Below are positions 42,682-53,783 of a DNA stretch of 53,783 nt, in pieces (within the stretch, counting starts at the first letter, position 1; each line of letters begins with the position of its first letter). The stretch covers positions 1-53,783 of the forward strand of contig MZNV01000704.1 in NCBI GenBank assembly GCA_002081555.1, in the 5' to 3' direction. Both the position numbers and the translations under genes were made by a program. This stretch comes from Protostelium mycophagum (Eukaryota > Evosea > Variosea > Protosteliida > Protosteliaceae). The notes under the pieces are model-generated. The model did not search any database. It was not told where the DNA came from and saw nothing but the letters and a program-made list of their open reading frames with translations.

Positions 42682-45600
42682 TTATTTCTTGGATTTTATT
42701 ATGTCAAAGGCATCAATCTTGACACCGGTATCCACTTCTTCCCCTGGTCTGTCTCTATCCTCGCTTGGTCTCCTCTGAGTAGTACCACTGTTCCTTGGCT
42801 CCAACTCCCATGCTCTTCTGATATGGACACCTTCACCTTTCAATTCCCATCTTCAGATCAAGAGAACTCACCTCCTGCCCTACAGAGTATGGGTTTGTTG
42901 TCGGAACTACAGAAGTCCTAACAGCTAGCCTCTTTGACCTTCTGTTATGTTCTTCTTCCTCTTTTTCTTCACCACTTCCAATCTCTACTCCCCAATATAC
43001 CGAATTCTTCGAATTGAAAGTCACGCTTGACCTCCTCTCTTCTCTATAGATGACCTCCTCATCACTCTCATCGTATTCATCGTATTCCTCTGTCTTCTTT
43101 CTGGGCGCGGATCTCCTCGTTGTAGACCGTCGAGCTTCCCGTGGCTCGCGCCTTCGCGTTTCGCGCTGTGATCTTTCTGGTGAATCATCTGATCCGTAAT
43201 CGTCTTCAGACAGCATCGCGTCGATGCTCAGCTCATCTTGGTCCTCCTCCTCTTTGTACATATCTACACGGGCTCTCTTACGGGTTCTGGTCACTCGAGC
43301 AGAGCCACTGTCTTCTGAATCATATTCATCCGATGATTCTGTCTTTGCATCTGTCATACGTTCACATCACTTGGACATTATGCATTGTAGATGTTGAAGA
43401 ACTCACATCTTCTGGTCTTTCTCTTCATCGGTGAAATGAATTCATTCTTTCTCCTCTTAGACCTTGTATTGTGGGTCGTATCCTCATTCTCTGGCTCAAA
43501 GTTCTCGTCTTCATCGTCCTCTTTGCTTGGCTCTGGCGGGTCTGTTTTCTTCAGGAAATTTCAGTGAAATCTACTCTTACCCTCGTCAATGACGTCATCA
43601 ATTGGGGGGGGTGGTGAGGGGATATTATTGTTGTTCGTGTCGATCACTGATGAGGCCTCATCTGTCACATTTCAGAGATAGCGTTCATGACATCTCAGCA
43701 TTTGATCACGATATCTTTGTGTATTTCTGCTCGACAAGTGCTACATACAGAGATGTCGCCAAGTAGCTTTGCGGCTTCGCCGCATCTCTGCTTTCCTAAC
43801 CTTGAAATCACGATGAAAATATACCTTGTTGCACCGCCTTCTGGGCAGTTTGACTCTGGCTGTTGTTGTTCCTGCGCAACTTGATCTTTAATCTATTAGG
43901 CTTCCCCGTATCATTCTGGTGGTTTGTCTCAATAGCAGGTGTCACGATGTCAACCATCGCCTCTTCTGCTGGGGGTGCGGCGGTCGTGTCTGCTGTCAAC
44001 TTTTGCATGGATTCTGTTGCTAATAATAGCTCCATCTCGTCCTCTACATCTCCCTCCTGAAACTTTCAATTTTTCAGCGTGAACAAAACACGATTATTCC
44101 TGGAAGATTGTAATAACAACGTCTAAAATCATTCTTAGATGTTGGGCGATCTACGTCTTGCATTGTGATTGATTTGAAGGAATTGAGGCTCTGCCGCAGT
44201 GTTGTGTGTGTCTGTACAGCGGCTCTGCCGCAATGTTATATGTCTGCACTGCGGTTCTCCCACAATATTATGACAGCTTAAAAAGCCTCAGTTTTATGTG
44301 TGTTGATACTGCAGCTCTGCCGCAATGTTTTGTGTGTACTGCACTGCCTCAGTGCTATGTCTGTGCTGCGGCTCGGCCCCAATGTTGTGTATTGTGATTC
44401 TGCCGCAATGTTTTCATTTCTCTAATGAAAAGAAAATAATAACGTATTATTATAGTAACGAAAAATAAATATATAAAAATATATAAAAAACAAAAATGAC
44501 GAATCCGACCTTATCAAAAGCAGAGGGATCTTGGGGAAGATTTATCTTCTCCAGAGAATGCATCGGATCGTTGATCAACTTCTCCATGAAATCGACCAAT
44601 TGCTCAGCTTCCTGCCACCATCAACTCGAATCATCCAGAATATTCACGAGAAAATTCTCTTAGGGCGATGAGATCCTTTCACCACAAAATTCGACTTGAT
44701 GGTTTGTGAAGAAAGAAATATTTTTTCAAAGGCTGACCTGCACGATGATGGATTCTCTCTGGTTATAAGTAGCCGCATTATTGAAAATCATCTTTACATC
44801 CCATAATAGTGACTCGATGCGGCGGTAATAGTTGTTCTCCAAGCGTAATAATACAGTGCCAATATCCATCGGATGCGCCACGTGTTGTAGATAGCCTTTG
44901 ACCTGTAAAGATTCAGGGAATCTCCGTGAAAATTCGTTCGCATTTTCTTACTGATTTTGTGTCGACGGGCAGCCTGAAGGCTCGAGCTATTTTTAGTCTC
45001 TCTATTGTCTTGAGACCTGCACAGATGATTTCCCTCTCTGCAGCACTGCACATGTCAATCTACAACGGATCTTCTAAAAATAGAACAGTACACTCACGGG
45101 ATAGATTCTGATTGCAAGGGTGGCTCTGTATTTAAAGTGTCGACATCATCGATTTTGTGAATTTCCCAGGGACTCATGTTCTCAGGAATGTCACTTCCCT
45201 CATCCCATAATATCTTTTTCAATCAACATCCCCTCATAAAACAAATAAAATAATTCAAATAAAAGACAAACCTTGAAAATATTCCACGGACTTTGCGGGA
45301 ACTCTTCATCCCTCACTATATCCAATATCTTGCCGTAATACCACTGATCGTCTACAAAGGCTTTGTACCTGTCCTCCGGCTTCCAGGTATTCTTCATACT
45401 GCTTCTAACAGTTGTCTCGAGGCACATGAAATCGGGTAGTGCAGTGTCCACTTGATATCCCACCTGTACAGATCAGCGTCTTTGCACATCAAACTGATTT
45501 TATTTGTGTAATATGATATAAATAAATATTTTATAAAGTGTTTGGGGCGGCAGAGCCGCAACAATAATGGAAATCCTGTACATGGAACATCATGGTGATG

Positions 45601-48600
45601 ATTCGATTGTGATGCTGTGCATCACGGTACATCACGGAGATCATTCTGTTGGATGATATGCATCACATGCACAGTACACTACAAAATGATTCTAATGTGA
45701 TGCACAGCATCACAAAAATAAAAACACTCCGCGACGCAAAAATAAAAAAACAGCCAAGGACATCCTCAAAGTTTAATACAAAACACACCTTGAAGACCAT
45801 CTCGGTCTGTGTAGGGGGACTGATGACGTCATCATCTTGGAGGGAGGGGGAGGGGTTAAGAATAGATAATTCAATCTCACACCAGGTGACAGGTGCAATC
45901 TTATATGTCATGTTGATGACTTGGCACAATAAAATGGGACTCTTGATATCGTATTGTGACAATGTCTCTTGTGATATCTCGGCGTATTCTTTGTCTCCCT
46001 GCCTGAAATAATACACCTGTACATGACATGTCATCATGATGATTTGAGACGTGATGACCTCAACATTCATGCCACAATGCTCATCAGTGTTATGCGGCTT
46101 CGCAGAGCGAATTATTTTAATAACTATTTTGGCCAACATTTAAATCCATTTATTGTGGCAAAGCCCCAATACTCCCACATTCAAAACATTCTAACTACCC
46201 AACACCCACATCCAGAGATCTCACCTTGTCTCCAATCTGCGGAACGTAAGATGACGGGTTGACGGTCACTGACGTCATCCACATTCTCCATTCTCTTGGG
46301 TAACCCCTCCCTCTCTTTTTTTTTTTGACTTGGTCTTCATCATCATCTTCAAGGCGCATCTCCTCTTCTCCAGAGGATTCTTCGGCTTCGCTTTCCGATT
46401 TCTCCGGTTTTTCCGGGGTCCCATTGATTCTCCTTGAGCCCCTGGTCCTCACCTGTTGATGACGTCATCAGTGTACGTGAAAAAATTCTGTGAGATTTCG
46501 TGTGGTGAAAAAAAGAAGCTTGTTTTCTGGTGATGTGAAGATGTGATATCTTACCCCATCGTTGGAGTCTGTTGAAGTGCGAGGCCTTGATGAGTTTCTT
46601 CTCAACCGATTGGCATACCTCTCTTGTCCCTCCACTTCATCAGATGCATACTCGTCCTCGTCATCATCCTGATCACATCAATGTGATGTTCTAAACATGT
46701 CGCATGTTTCATCATCTTTCGTCTCATGAATCACGATTTCAATTGAATAAATCTCGTTTACAGAAAAACTCAAGTGGCTGAAGAGACACAAACGAATTCA
46801 ATAACATAAATATTTTGTGGCACAGACCTGACCGACGAACTCCTCCTCTTCTTCGGAATTGTCAAACGTGGGCTCCACGTAAGTGGTAAAACTATTGATG
46901 ACGGGCAACGGATTTGTAGATGAAGATTCTATTGGCTTTACAATGCCGTATTCCTTATTATATTTAATTTATTTATTATTTTTTGTTGATATAAAAATTG
47001 ATTACAGAATCCAAATGATTTTCTGCAGCTTCGCTGCAACTTTGAAGTTGGCGCCAAAATATGGTTTCGAAATTTAAAGATGGAAAACTCACCATAGATT
47101 TTTCTTTTTTAAATCTGGCGTTGTAGATCTCCTTCTTTCGCTGCCACTCGTCTTCGGGCATTTTGTGGAGTGGAAATTTATCCGGCCTCACCAAATTTTC
47201 GTGGACTTTTCCGTTAAAATGACAGACCTCACCCTGGGGGGCGATGTGGGGTGGCACGTTGTAGACGTCATCGAGTACGTTGAAGGAGTAATCCACACGC
47301 ATGGGGTGGAAATCAGACTGGAAAGCTTGTTCGTGGGGTGTGTTCTTGTAACTGTTCTCGGAACAACCAGATCCTGGAGCTGTGAGATCTCCGTTGTAGA
47401 TCGAAAAGATTTTCACTTATGATTTTGTGTCTGTGACTCTGTCGTTTCGCAGAAATATTGAAGAATAAAAATTAAACTAATATTCCAAAACAATAAAAAA
47501 TATTTTTGTCTTACCGTAGATGGTCGCCTGCCCTAACGCGTCCGTTATCGCGAAATAATCTCCGTTCGGGGAAAATTTTCCGTCAAGAGAAGGTAGGGGG
47601 TCACCACCCCTCTGATTGTGAAAGACAGACAGTGGTGTTCCACACAACAGATCCCATAATATGATCATTCCGTCATACCCTCCGGATAAGATGATTCTGG
47701 CATCTTTAGGATGTGTCTCAAGGACGTAAACTCTGTCTTTGTGCTCGTCGAGTTTGTGCATGACTTCGCCGGTGATGGAGTCCCATACCTGGAAAATTCA
47801 ATGAAAATTCAGTTTCAAAGTGAAGAAAAGTAGAAGAAATTTCCCATCTTTTTACAAAAAACAATATAAATTAAAATGATATTATTCACCATAATAAACG
47901 CCTTCGATGCCGCTTTAGATCTGTGGTTTCCCCCCTTTGTACAAGCCGCTGCCGCGATGGCATATCGGTCATCCAGAGACCACAATACCGTGGTCGTCGA
48001 CGCGTTAGCTAACGTGGGATCGTCGCGTGTCAGGGACAGGACCATACAGCTCCATTCGTTCTGGTAACGCCAAAGCCTTACCGTGGAGTCGTGCCCTCCG
48101 GATAAAATGCTGTCAGATAGATTGGACCATTGAATGGAGAGTACGTCCTTCTCATGACCAACCAGATTCCCGACGCATTGTGGTGGGTCCACTTCCCAGA
48201 TACGGATGATCGGGTAACCACTGGTAACGAATCGACTTCCCCCTAGGAAATTTTTAGCAAATGTGATGATGGAGAATCATGATGATTAGGATGGGATGTA
48301 CCGCAGTATTTTTGCTGCGGCTTTGCTGCAATAATAATAATATGCATCATGATAATACAATATTGTAGAACCGCAACTGGAAATGGTTCGCATAACATGC
48401 GTTATGATTCCAAGTCACAACAACATTCACAATGAATAAATCATCTATGCAACGGTGTTCCACGATGCACAAACACACTTTACCACCATTGCGTCAAAAT
48501 GCTCCACACCCACCTTTTGACACAGAAATGGACACGATGGATCCACCATTCGTCGTGGTGTTTTGATCCAATGTTATTGGATTCACATGCTCCAGCGAAA

Positions 48601-50311
48601 ACTTCTCCACAGGCCATAGGGAAGCGCATCCCAGGGCGTCTCCAGACAATAGGAAAGACCTGTCAAGGCTCCCGCAAAAACTGACACCGGTGATTCCGAC
48701 GTTGCTAGGATTCATGGAGGATATCAAAACCGTAATGGGGTGGTAGTTGTTGAAATCCCAAATGCGTATGGCACCTTGGTTGCAGGCGGTTGCGAGTATG
48801 TTGTTGTCTCTGCTGAGGGCAATGTCGACAATGTCACCCTGAGGGGGTGAGTGATGACGTGGAATGTTTGAACAAATTTAAATCGAAAAAGTAAAATTCT
48901 GATGTGCGAAAGAAGGATAGTCACGGTAGAATATTTTTTCCTCTTAAAAAATCAAAATAATCAAATAAAATTTCACAAAAAACCAATTGAAGATGTGAAG
49001 TAAATATGATGTACAGACCAGATGACCCTTGAGTGATCTGATCAGGTGAGCTGATTGTGTGGAGAATATCCTTATCAATCGGTCATCGGATCCCTGTCCC
49101 ATAATTATCATCTTCATTCTCCCACAATTACTGCATCGGTGCTTATTCACACGTGCACGTGGCACTATTTATAGTGCAGATTTACCACAGACTTGAACTG
49201 CAGCAAAGCCGCAGTGTAGATATCGTTGTAGATCTGTGGACCATATTTATACAGCTGTCCCACAATAACAGAAAAACCACTACTCTCTCTCATCTCATCT
49301 AATACATTCTGCGCGGGAAATCACATATCCATGAATATTCGAGAATAAATTATGGGACTCACTGTTATCATCCTCTTCCCTGTGTGGTCAAATAGAAGAC
49401 AGTAAGCTGGATGTCCGTGCGCTCTTATTGTCTTGAGCTTAAAAGAATTAAATTCCTGGTTTATGATCGTAAATGTATGATTTTTCGGTATTTTGTAGTT
49501 CCATACCGTGGTTTTCCACGGTAACTACCGCGTCCTTTCAAAAGGTACAAATGGGTATCACATGACATGAACAGGACTTGGCTGCAGAGCAAAAATATTT
49601 ATTTGTTGTGTCTAAATATAACAGACCTCATGTGCAGTTTGTTTATTTCAGCGCAGAGCGCCCAAAAAGTATTTTCTGTCTTTAAACACAAATTCTCATG
49701 TGTCCTCTTCAGAGCTGAGTGACAAAAAATCGCCAAGAGGAGATGAAGGAACCTACTGGTTTATATTTGTATAGATCTAATGTTGGTTTCACCCAAGAGG
49801 GTGCATTGCCTCTGCGATGAGAAGATAAAGCGGTCGCTGATGATCATTCATCATTTGACAAGCGGAAATGATCTTACCGATGTTGATTGGTTTGGGATTG
49901 AACGGTTTTAAAAGAGGATATTGAGAAGGTGAAGGTATGTAGTTGCTTTTGTATGTCTTCAGAGGAATGAGTTGATTCTTTGCACTTGGTAAGAGAGAAT
50001 ATGGTGGTTCACTCAATAAAGAGGTAACCGGATTTGGAGGTGGGTTATGAACATGAGACAAGCGAACCAATTGAGCCAAGAGAAGTTCCAAATGATCACT
50101 AGAAATATGGGGATGCATTTCCCTCTATCTGAATCAGCAAGACGATATACCATTCTTCCTACCAATTCTGAGAGGCTCGCTTGCTTCGATTCGCCAGTAT
50201 GCTTCAGCACATTCGGAAGCAGACGCCTTTCCAACAGCATTCTCTCTGCCGAATGTGCAACCTCATCTAAGCCTTTGTGGCGCAACCATTGCAAGATCAA
50301 AAATGAAACCT
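42682..50311 (-). CDS. PHIP/BRWD-type WD40 and bromodomain chromatin protein
   Basis: Many exons. The N-terminal LisH-like region has QWLRHKGLDEVAHSAERMLL, then ISSDHLELLLAQLVRLS and NPVTSLLSEPPYSLLPSAKN, parallel to PHIP/BRWD. WD40 repeats follow: AHGHPAYCLLFDHTGKR, SDDRLIRIFSTQSAHLIRSL, ATACNQGAIRIWDF, NLVGHEKDVLSIQWSNLSD and GGYDGMIILWDLLCGTPLS. Next are the Tudor-like segments (DDQWYYGKILDIV). The bromodomain reads HPMDIGTVLLRLENNYYRR, then FNNAATYNQRESIIV with the acetyl-lysine-binding Asn. The C-terminus is acidic/basic (KAESSDEYDSED-like, ending IDAFDIIKSKK). Homologues read histone marks as CUL4-DDB1 partners. The initiating exon beyond 50311 was not resolved, and the link between the N-terminal region and the first WD repeat (49440-49880) is uncertain. 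Several introns hold hairpin repeats. Confidence 0.87.
44180..44410. repeat. Cluster of CTCTGCCGCAATGTT-type repeats in a BRWD intron
   Basis: Seven or more degenerate copies of GCGGCTCTGCCGCAATGTT lie within 230 bp, spaced 25-60 bp. They are separated by TG-rich linkers such as TTGTGTGTGTCTG. Each copy contains a GCGGC/GCCGC stem, so the region can form several small hairpins. It lies between BRWD exons and makes that intron longer than its neighbours. Confidence 0.8.
45609..45713. repeat. 17-bp perfect inverted repeat with 71-bp spacer in a BRWD intron
   Basis: GTGATGCTGTGCATCAC at 45609-45625 is the exact reverse complement of GTGATGCACAGCATCAC at 45697-45713. Each arm is itself nearly palindromic (GTGATG...CATCAC), so hairpin and cruciform forms compete. 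Further CATCAC/GTGATG strings lie in the spacer. Confidence 0.85.
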
Positions 50312-50514
50312 CTATGAGCCGTCAGTTTTGGAAGCCAGAATGTGCTGTGACCTCTCTCATCGACGTTTGGGGCAATTCCTTGTATACATTTATTCGTTTG
50401 TGCGTGTGTCATGTGATCCTCCGCTGATCATAACGGGTTTTTGGAACCCAAAAAAAACGACAAAAATTTAAACAGCAGAAAAACCTCCACAGAATTTATA
50501 CATGACAGTTAGCC

Positions 50515-51480
<966 letters not shown>

Positions 51481-51649
51481 GCTTGATCTTCCCGATTGTG
51501 GCGGGCAAGTCGCGTGTCATCTATTCGCAGAATTAAGGCAAAGACAATTTGTGTTCTGGTCTCACAGCATGGCAGCCAAAGATATTTGGGTTTCCACTCG
51601 AGTTGTCTTGAAGACGTTGGGCTGTTTCATACTTTAACATTCTGACGTA

Positions 51650-52132
51650 ATGTTAGGTCTGTTGGTTTCAAATCGGTCATCTGAGGATTTCATCTTGAGC
51701 CGTTTCGAAGGTAAGAACGTTCGACCTCTCCTTTTTTGAAATGTTACGTAGATCATCTTACATTTTTCTGACTCTTCCACAGGTCGTCCATTTCGTCTTG
51801 TCGCCAACCATCACCACCACCTCAAACTATCCACAAGGTTAACTCCACGCACTTGAAATGGACGCTTGGCCTCTTGGTCTGCGTTGGTCTACTTGATCTT
51901 TGAGATGTTGGCATTGATCATCTTCTGTATTCTGACTCTCTTTTTAGGTGTATCATGGTTTATATTTATCGTAAACACCACACTCAAGGAGACGCCGATA
52001 CAAGCAGAATCGATCACCCTCAAGCGATCTGATGATGTTGGCATCCTTGTAGACAAATCTGTGGAGGATACACCCTACACTGTCCTTGGTGTTACCCCTC
52101 CCACCCAAGGAGCTGCCCCAGCTGGTGAGTAG
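51650..52132 (+). CDS. Small single-pass membrane protein, tentative
   Basis: The clearest coding part (about 51908-52132) reads MLALIIFCILTLFLGVSWF and IFIVNTTLKETPIQAESITL, a membrane segment followed by a polar tail (SDDVGILVDKSVEDTPYTVL). An upstream two-exon frame (MLGLLVSNRSSEDFILSRFE, then GRPFRLVANHHHHLKLSTR) may be its 5' part, but the phase of the last junction did not fit. The end is either GAAPAGE plus stop or a splice donor (CTG/GTG AGT) leading further right. The family is not recognised. Confidence 0.4.
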
Positions 52133-52698
52133 ACGTCCAAAATTCTCCATTTATTCTTGTTGTGGTGTCTCCGGGCCTACCGGGCCTTGGCTTGCTTTCT
52201 CAATCTCAAAAATTATTTTTTTTTCGTTCTTTTGAGGTGTCTTAGAGGGTTCATGGCTTGCGTCACGGCGCGTTACGGGGTCGTGCGGCTGCGTGAAAAA
52301 TCACGGAAAATTCTTTTTATGTATTTTTATTTTGGTCATTATTTTTTTGTTCTCTTGCACCAGAGTCTTGACCCTTCTTTATCCATTTTTTATTCTCTAT
52401 ATTCTCGTCGCGGTGTCCCCAGGGCCTCTTTGGGGCTCTACGGGCCTCTCAGGCTCTAGCTCTCATAGCGGCGGCTAAGAGGGGTCATTTCGGCTGCATC
52501 ATGCATCCTGATATCATTATCTCTCATCCATTTGGATTACAATATTATTTTGGCAGAGTGCTTGTCAACTTGCAGAGCATCGCTTAAGTATTTTGGACCG
52601 AGTTAGCGGTTTAGTTAATGCAAACCTGGACCAAGACGGGAGAAGCCGTGGTTCTAATAGCAGGGTCGCAGAAGCCTCCAGAAAATATAATCTAGAAG
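52133..52698. other. Intergenic stretch with GGGCCT repeats
   Basis: No gene is resolved. Short GC-rich strings (CGGGCCTACCGGGCC near 52174, AGGGCCTCTTTGGGGCTCTACGGGCC near 52421) stand out in an AT-rich background with long T runs. These may belong to an untranslated region of the preceding gene or to an old repeat. Confidence 0.4.
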
Positions 52699-53285
52699 AT
52701 GGCTCAGGAAAGCTCAGATGCCAGGTGCATTTTATATGAGAACTTTTTGCCAGATACTTATAAAGCTCAGATAACTGATGTTTTTTGTGATCTGTGTGGT
52801 AATACAAATATTGGCATTAAGGCTTGTCATATTATACCACACAGTAAGGCTCACTTCCTAGACCTCTTTGAGTTGGACAGAAAGTGTGTGGATGATTACA
52901 AGAATATCTTATGGTCTGCTGTTCTTTTGAGAAGCCAATACAAGAGCACAAAGTATGCTTTCTGTATGACCCATTCCGGGAGGTGTATATCTTCAAGGTA
53001 TTATACAAATCACTACTCCATCAGCCAATAGATAATACTGGACTCACATTTCAAGATGGATCAGAAGGTAAAATAATAACTTATTGATCAATCATTCTGA
53101 TTCCTTACAGGGGGTTAATTTTGGACCAAAAACTCCTCGTAAACACTTTCTTTCTTGGCAAGCTGCTATGTCATATGAATAGGTGCTTTCTGACAGAGAA
53201 ATTGATGTTGCATTGTCAACAGCGGAAATAGCAGTTAACACAGATCTCCAATATGATCTGCAGTAAGAAGTGCAACTTTTGCCTG
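52699..53285 (+). pseudogene. Decayed HNH-endonuclease-like gene
   Basis: The first part reads MAQESSDARCILYENFLPDT and then VFCDLCGNTNIGIKACHIIPHS, a zinc-type CxxC and the HIIPHS core of HNH_2-type nucleases. Downstream, coherent coding pieces continue in other frames (VCFLYDPFREVYIFKVLYKS; GVNFGPKTPRKHFLSWQAAM). The copy therefore looks broken, with a few interruptions. Similar stand-alone HNH genes are numerous in some fungal and amoebal genomes and often lie near transposons. The neighbourhood, AT-rich with a Tc1-like end, fits that. Activity is unlikely. Confidence 0.5.
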
Positions 53286-53687
53286 AGGGCTGGAAATAAA
53301 AGTTCACTTTGTACTTATATATTTCTGATTAATTAAAATTTATGATCAATAAGAATTCTGATTAATAATATAATTGATAACTGATTAAGCATTTATTTAT
53401 GGCCTCTGATGGGGATCTAAGCATATGCTGATGATAGCTAATCAGAAAAAACAAGTCTGAGGCGGTATAAATGTATGCACTATTTCATTCAATATTAACT
53501 TACTCCCCAAATGGTACACTGATTGTGTAAATAGCACAGATGCCAACCTTTCTCTTGATGACAACTCCTATATGCACAAGTGAAGTCAAATGTCTCAATG
53601 TACCAGAATTTAGGCCTGTGCTAACAAGAATCTGTCCCTAATAGGATTCACCAGTATAAAAAGAGAGATGAAACCCATGATCTAATA
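53286..53687. other. AT-rich flank, no gene seen
   Basis: Simple AT-rich sequence with TTAATTA-like strings and no open frame of note. It leads into the transposon end at the window edge. Confidence 0.5.
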
Positions 53688-53689
53688 TA

Positions 53690-53783
53690 CAGTGGCTTCC
53701 AAAAGTGTCCGGATGTTTGTAATCTGATGAGATTTCTTTCATATATATGCTGTGCAACACGAGTTTTCCATGAAATTTCAAAC
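53690..53783. mobile_element. Tc1/mariner-like element end, cut by window edge
   Basis: After a TA dinucleotide (53688-53689) the sequence CAGTGGCTTCCAAAAGTGTC begins, then CGGATGTTTG. This closely follows the terminal repeat consensus of Tc1-like elements (CAGTGnCTTGCAAAAGTATTCGG), as I recall it. Only the first 94 bp are in the window, so neither transposase nor the other repeat can be seen. Confidence 0.6.

Larger units (their letters stand above)
16054..46467. repeat. Eleven TGACGTCA palindromes, mostly in SKI3 and BRWD genes
   Basis: Perfect TGACGTCA occurs at 16054, 34280, 35485, 35954, 37689, 38501, 41612, 43590, 45824, 46270 and 46460, usually extended to TGATGACGTCATCA. One copy would be expected by chance in this length. 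The core equals the ATF/CREB (CRE) binding site, but most copies lie within introns or exons, not promoters. Confidence 0.85.
472..49224. repeat. Dispersed TTGTAGAT/ATCTACAA motif, about 37 copies
   Basis: Exact TTGTAGAT was seen about 25 times (for example 8645, 15362, 16002, 19090, 19940, 21518, 30896, 33226, 36701, 40890, 40919, 40953, 41192, 43384, 47121, 47393 and 49217). Its complement ATCTACAA was seen about 12 times (for example 472, 1611, 9077, 22070, 24703, 28085, 34660, 36041 and 41472). The common extended form is TCGTTGTAGAT. At equal base frequencies about 1.6 copies of any 8-mer are expected on both strands. Copies lie mainly in introns, in either orientation, sometimes as the 3' splice site, and occasionally in exons (encoding VVD, IVD or YLQ). 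Confidence 0.75.

Noticed and set aside
42490-42921. A 143-codon + strand frame between SKI3 and BRWD
   Set aside because: It runs antisense to the BRWD C-terminal exons (stop at 42682) and has no recognisable motif.
34000-49000. CRISPR-like array from the regularly recurring TTGTAGAT and GAAATTTC strings
   Set aside because: Spacing is irregular, units are only 8-12 bases, exons lie between them, and the genome is eukaryotic.

Overview
The window is nuclear DNA from a unicellular eukaryote. Genes are densely packed, lie on both strands, and are split by many short GT-AG introns (mostly 35-60 nt). Some neighbouring genes sit only 40-120 bp apart. A complete-looking gene for the axonemal protein CFAP61 means the lineage builds, or recently built, a motile flagellum. 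Short introns, a flagellar gene, a half-size ABCA transporter and P4-ATPase, SKI3 and PHIP/BRWD homologues together fit a free-living amoeboflagellate such as an amoebozoan of the Planoprotostelium kind. That placement is inference; no species marker is present.

Layout. Bases 1-4700 are AT-rich and gene-poor: decayed DNA transposon pieces, a palindromic repeat cluster, two lysine-rich ORFs, a 217-bp MITE and a small TALE-type homeodomain ORF. From 4766 to 16886 come PIG-Y (+), an unrecognised ORF (-), SmD1 (+), an ACOT13-like thioesterase (+), RPL7 (-), an unrecognised basic-tailed protein (+), a small endosulfine (-), a PP2C phosphatase (-), a protein with a SUMO-interacting motif (-), a stand-alone RNase III domain (-) and an ABCA half transporter (+). 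From 16960 to 24704 come two unrecognised small genes (-), a GPATCH8-like G-patch/zinc-finger protein (+), a Gln/Asn-repeat protein (+), a PHO80-like cyclin (-) and a SAP-domain protein (+).

From 24946 to 51480 four large genes dominate: CFAP61 (-), a P4-ATPase flippase (+), SKI3/TTC37 (-, about 8.6 kb) and a PHIP/BRWD WD40-bromodomain protein (-, about 7.6 kb). A Rab11 GTPase (-) follows. The right end (51650-53783) holds a small membrane protein, a decayed HNH-nuclease-like gene and, at the very edge, the terminal repeat of a Tc1/mariner-like element.

Most genes are unrelated housekeeping functions and form no pathway. Local pairs of possible meaning are the head-to-tail RNase III and SIM-protein genes, the PP2C and endosulfine genes (both in phosphatase control, probably by chance), and the 58-bp divergent promoter of the cyclin and SAP-protein genes.

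The strongest unexplained signal is in the non-coding sequence. Four short motifs recur far above chance, mainly in introns: TTGTAGAT/ATCTACAA (about 37 exact copies by eye), the palindrome TGACGTCA (11 copies), GAAATTTC tandems near intron 3' ends, and TGCGGC-nnn-GCCGCA hairpins. They may mark an unusual intron-definition code, a family of spreading intron elements, or both.
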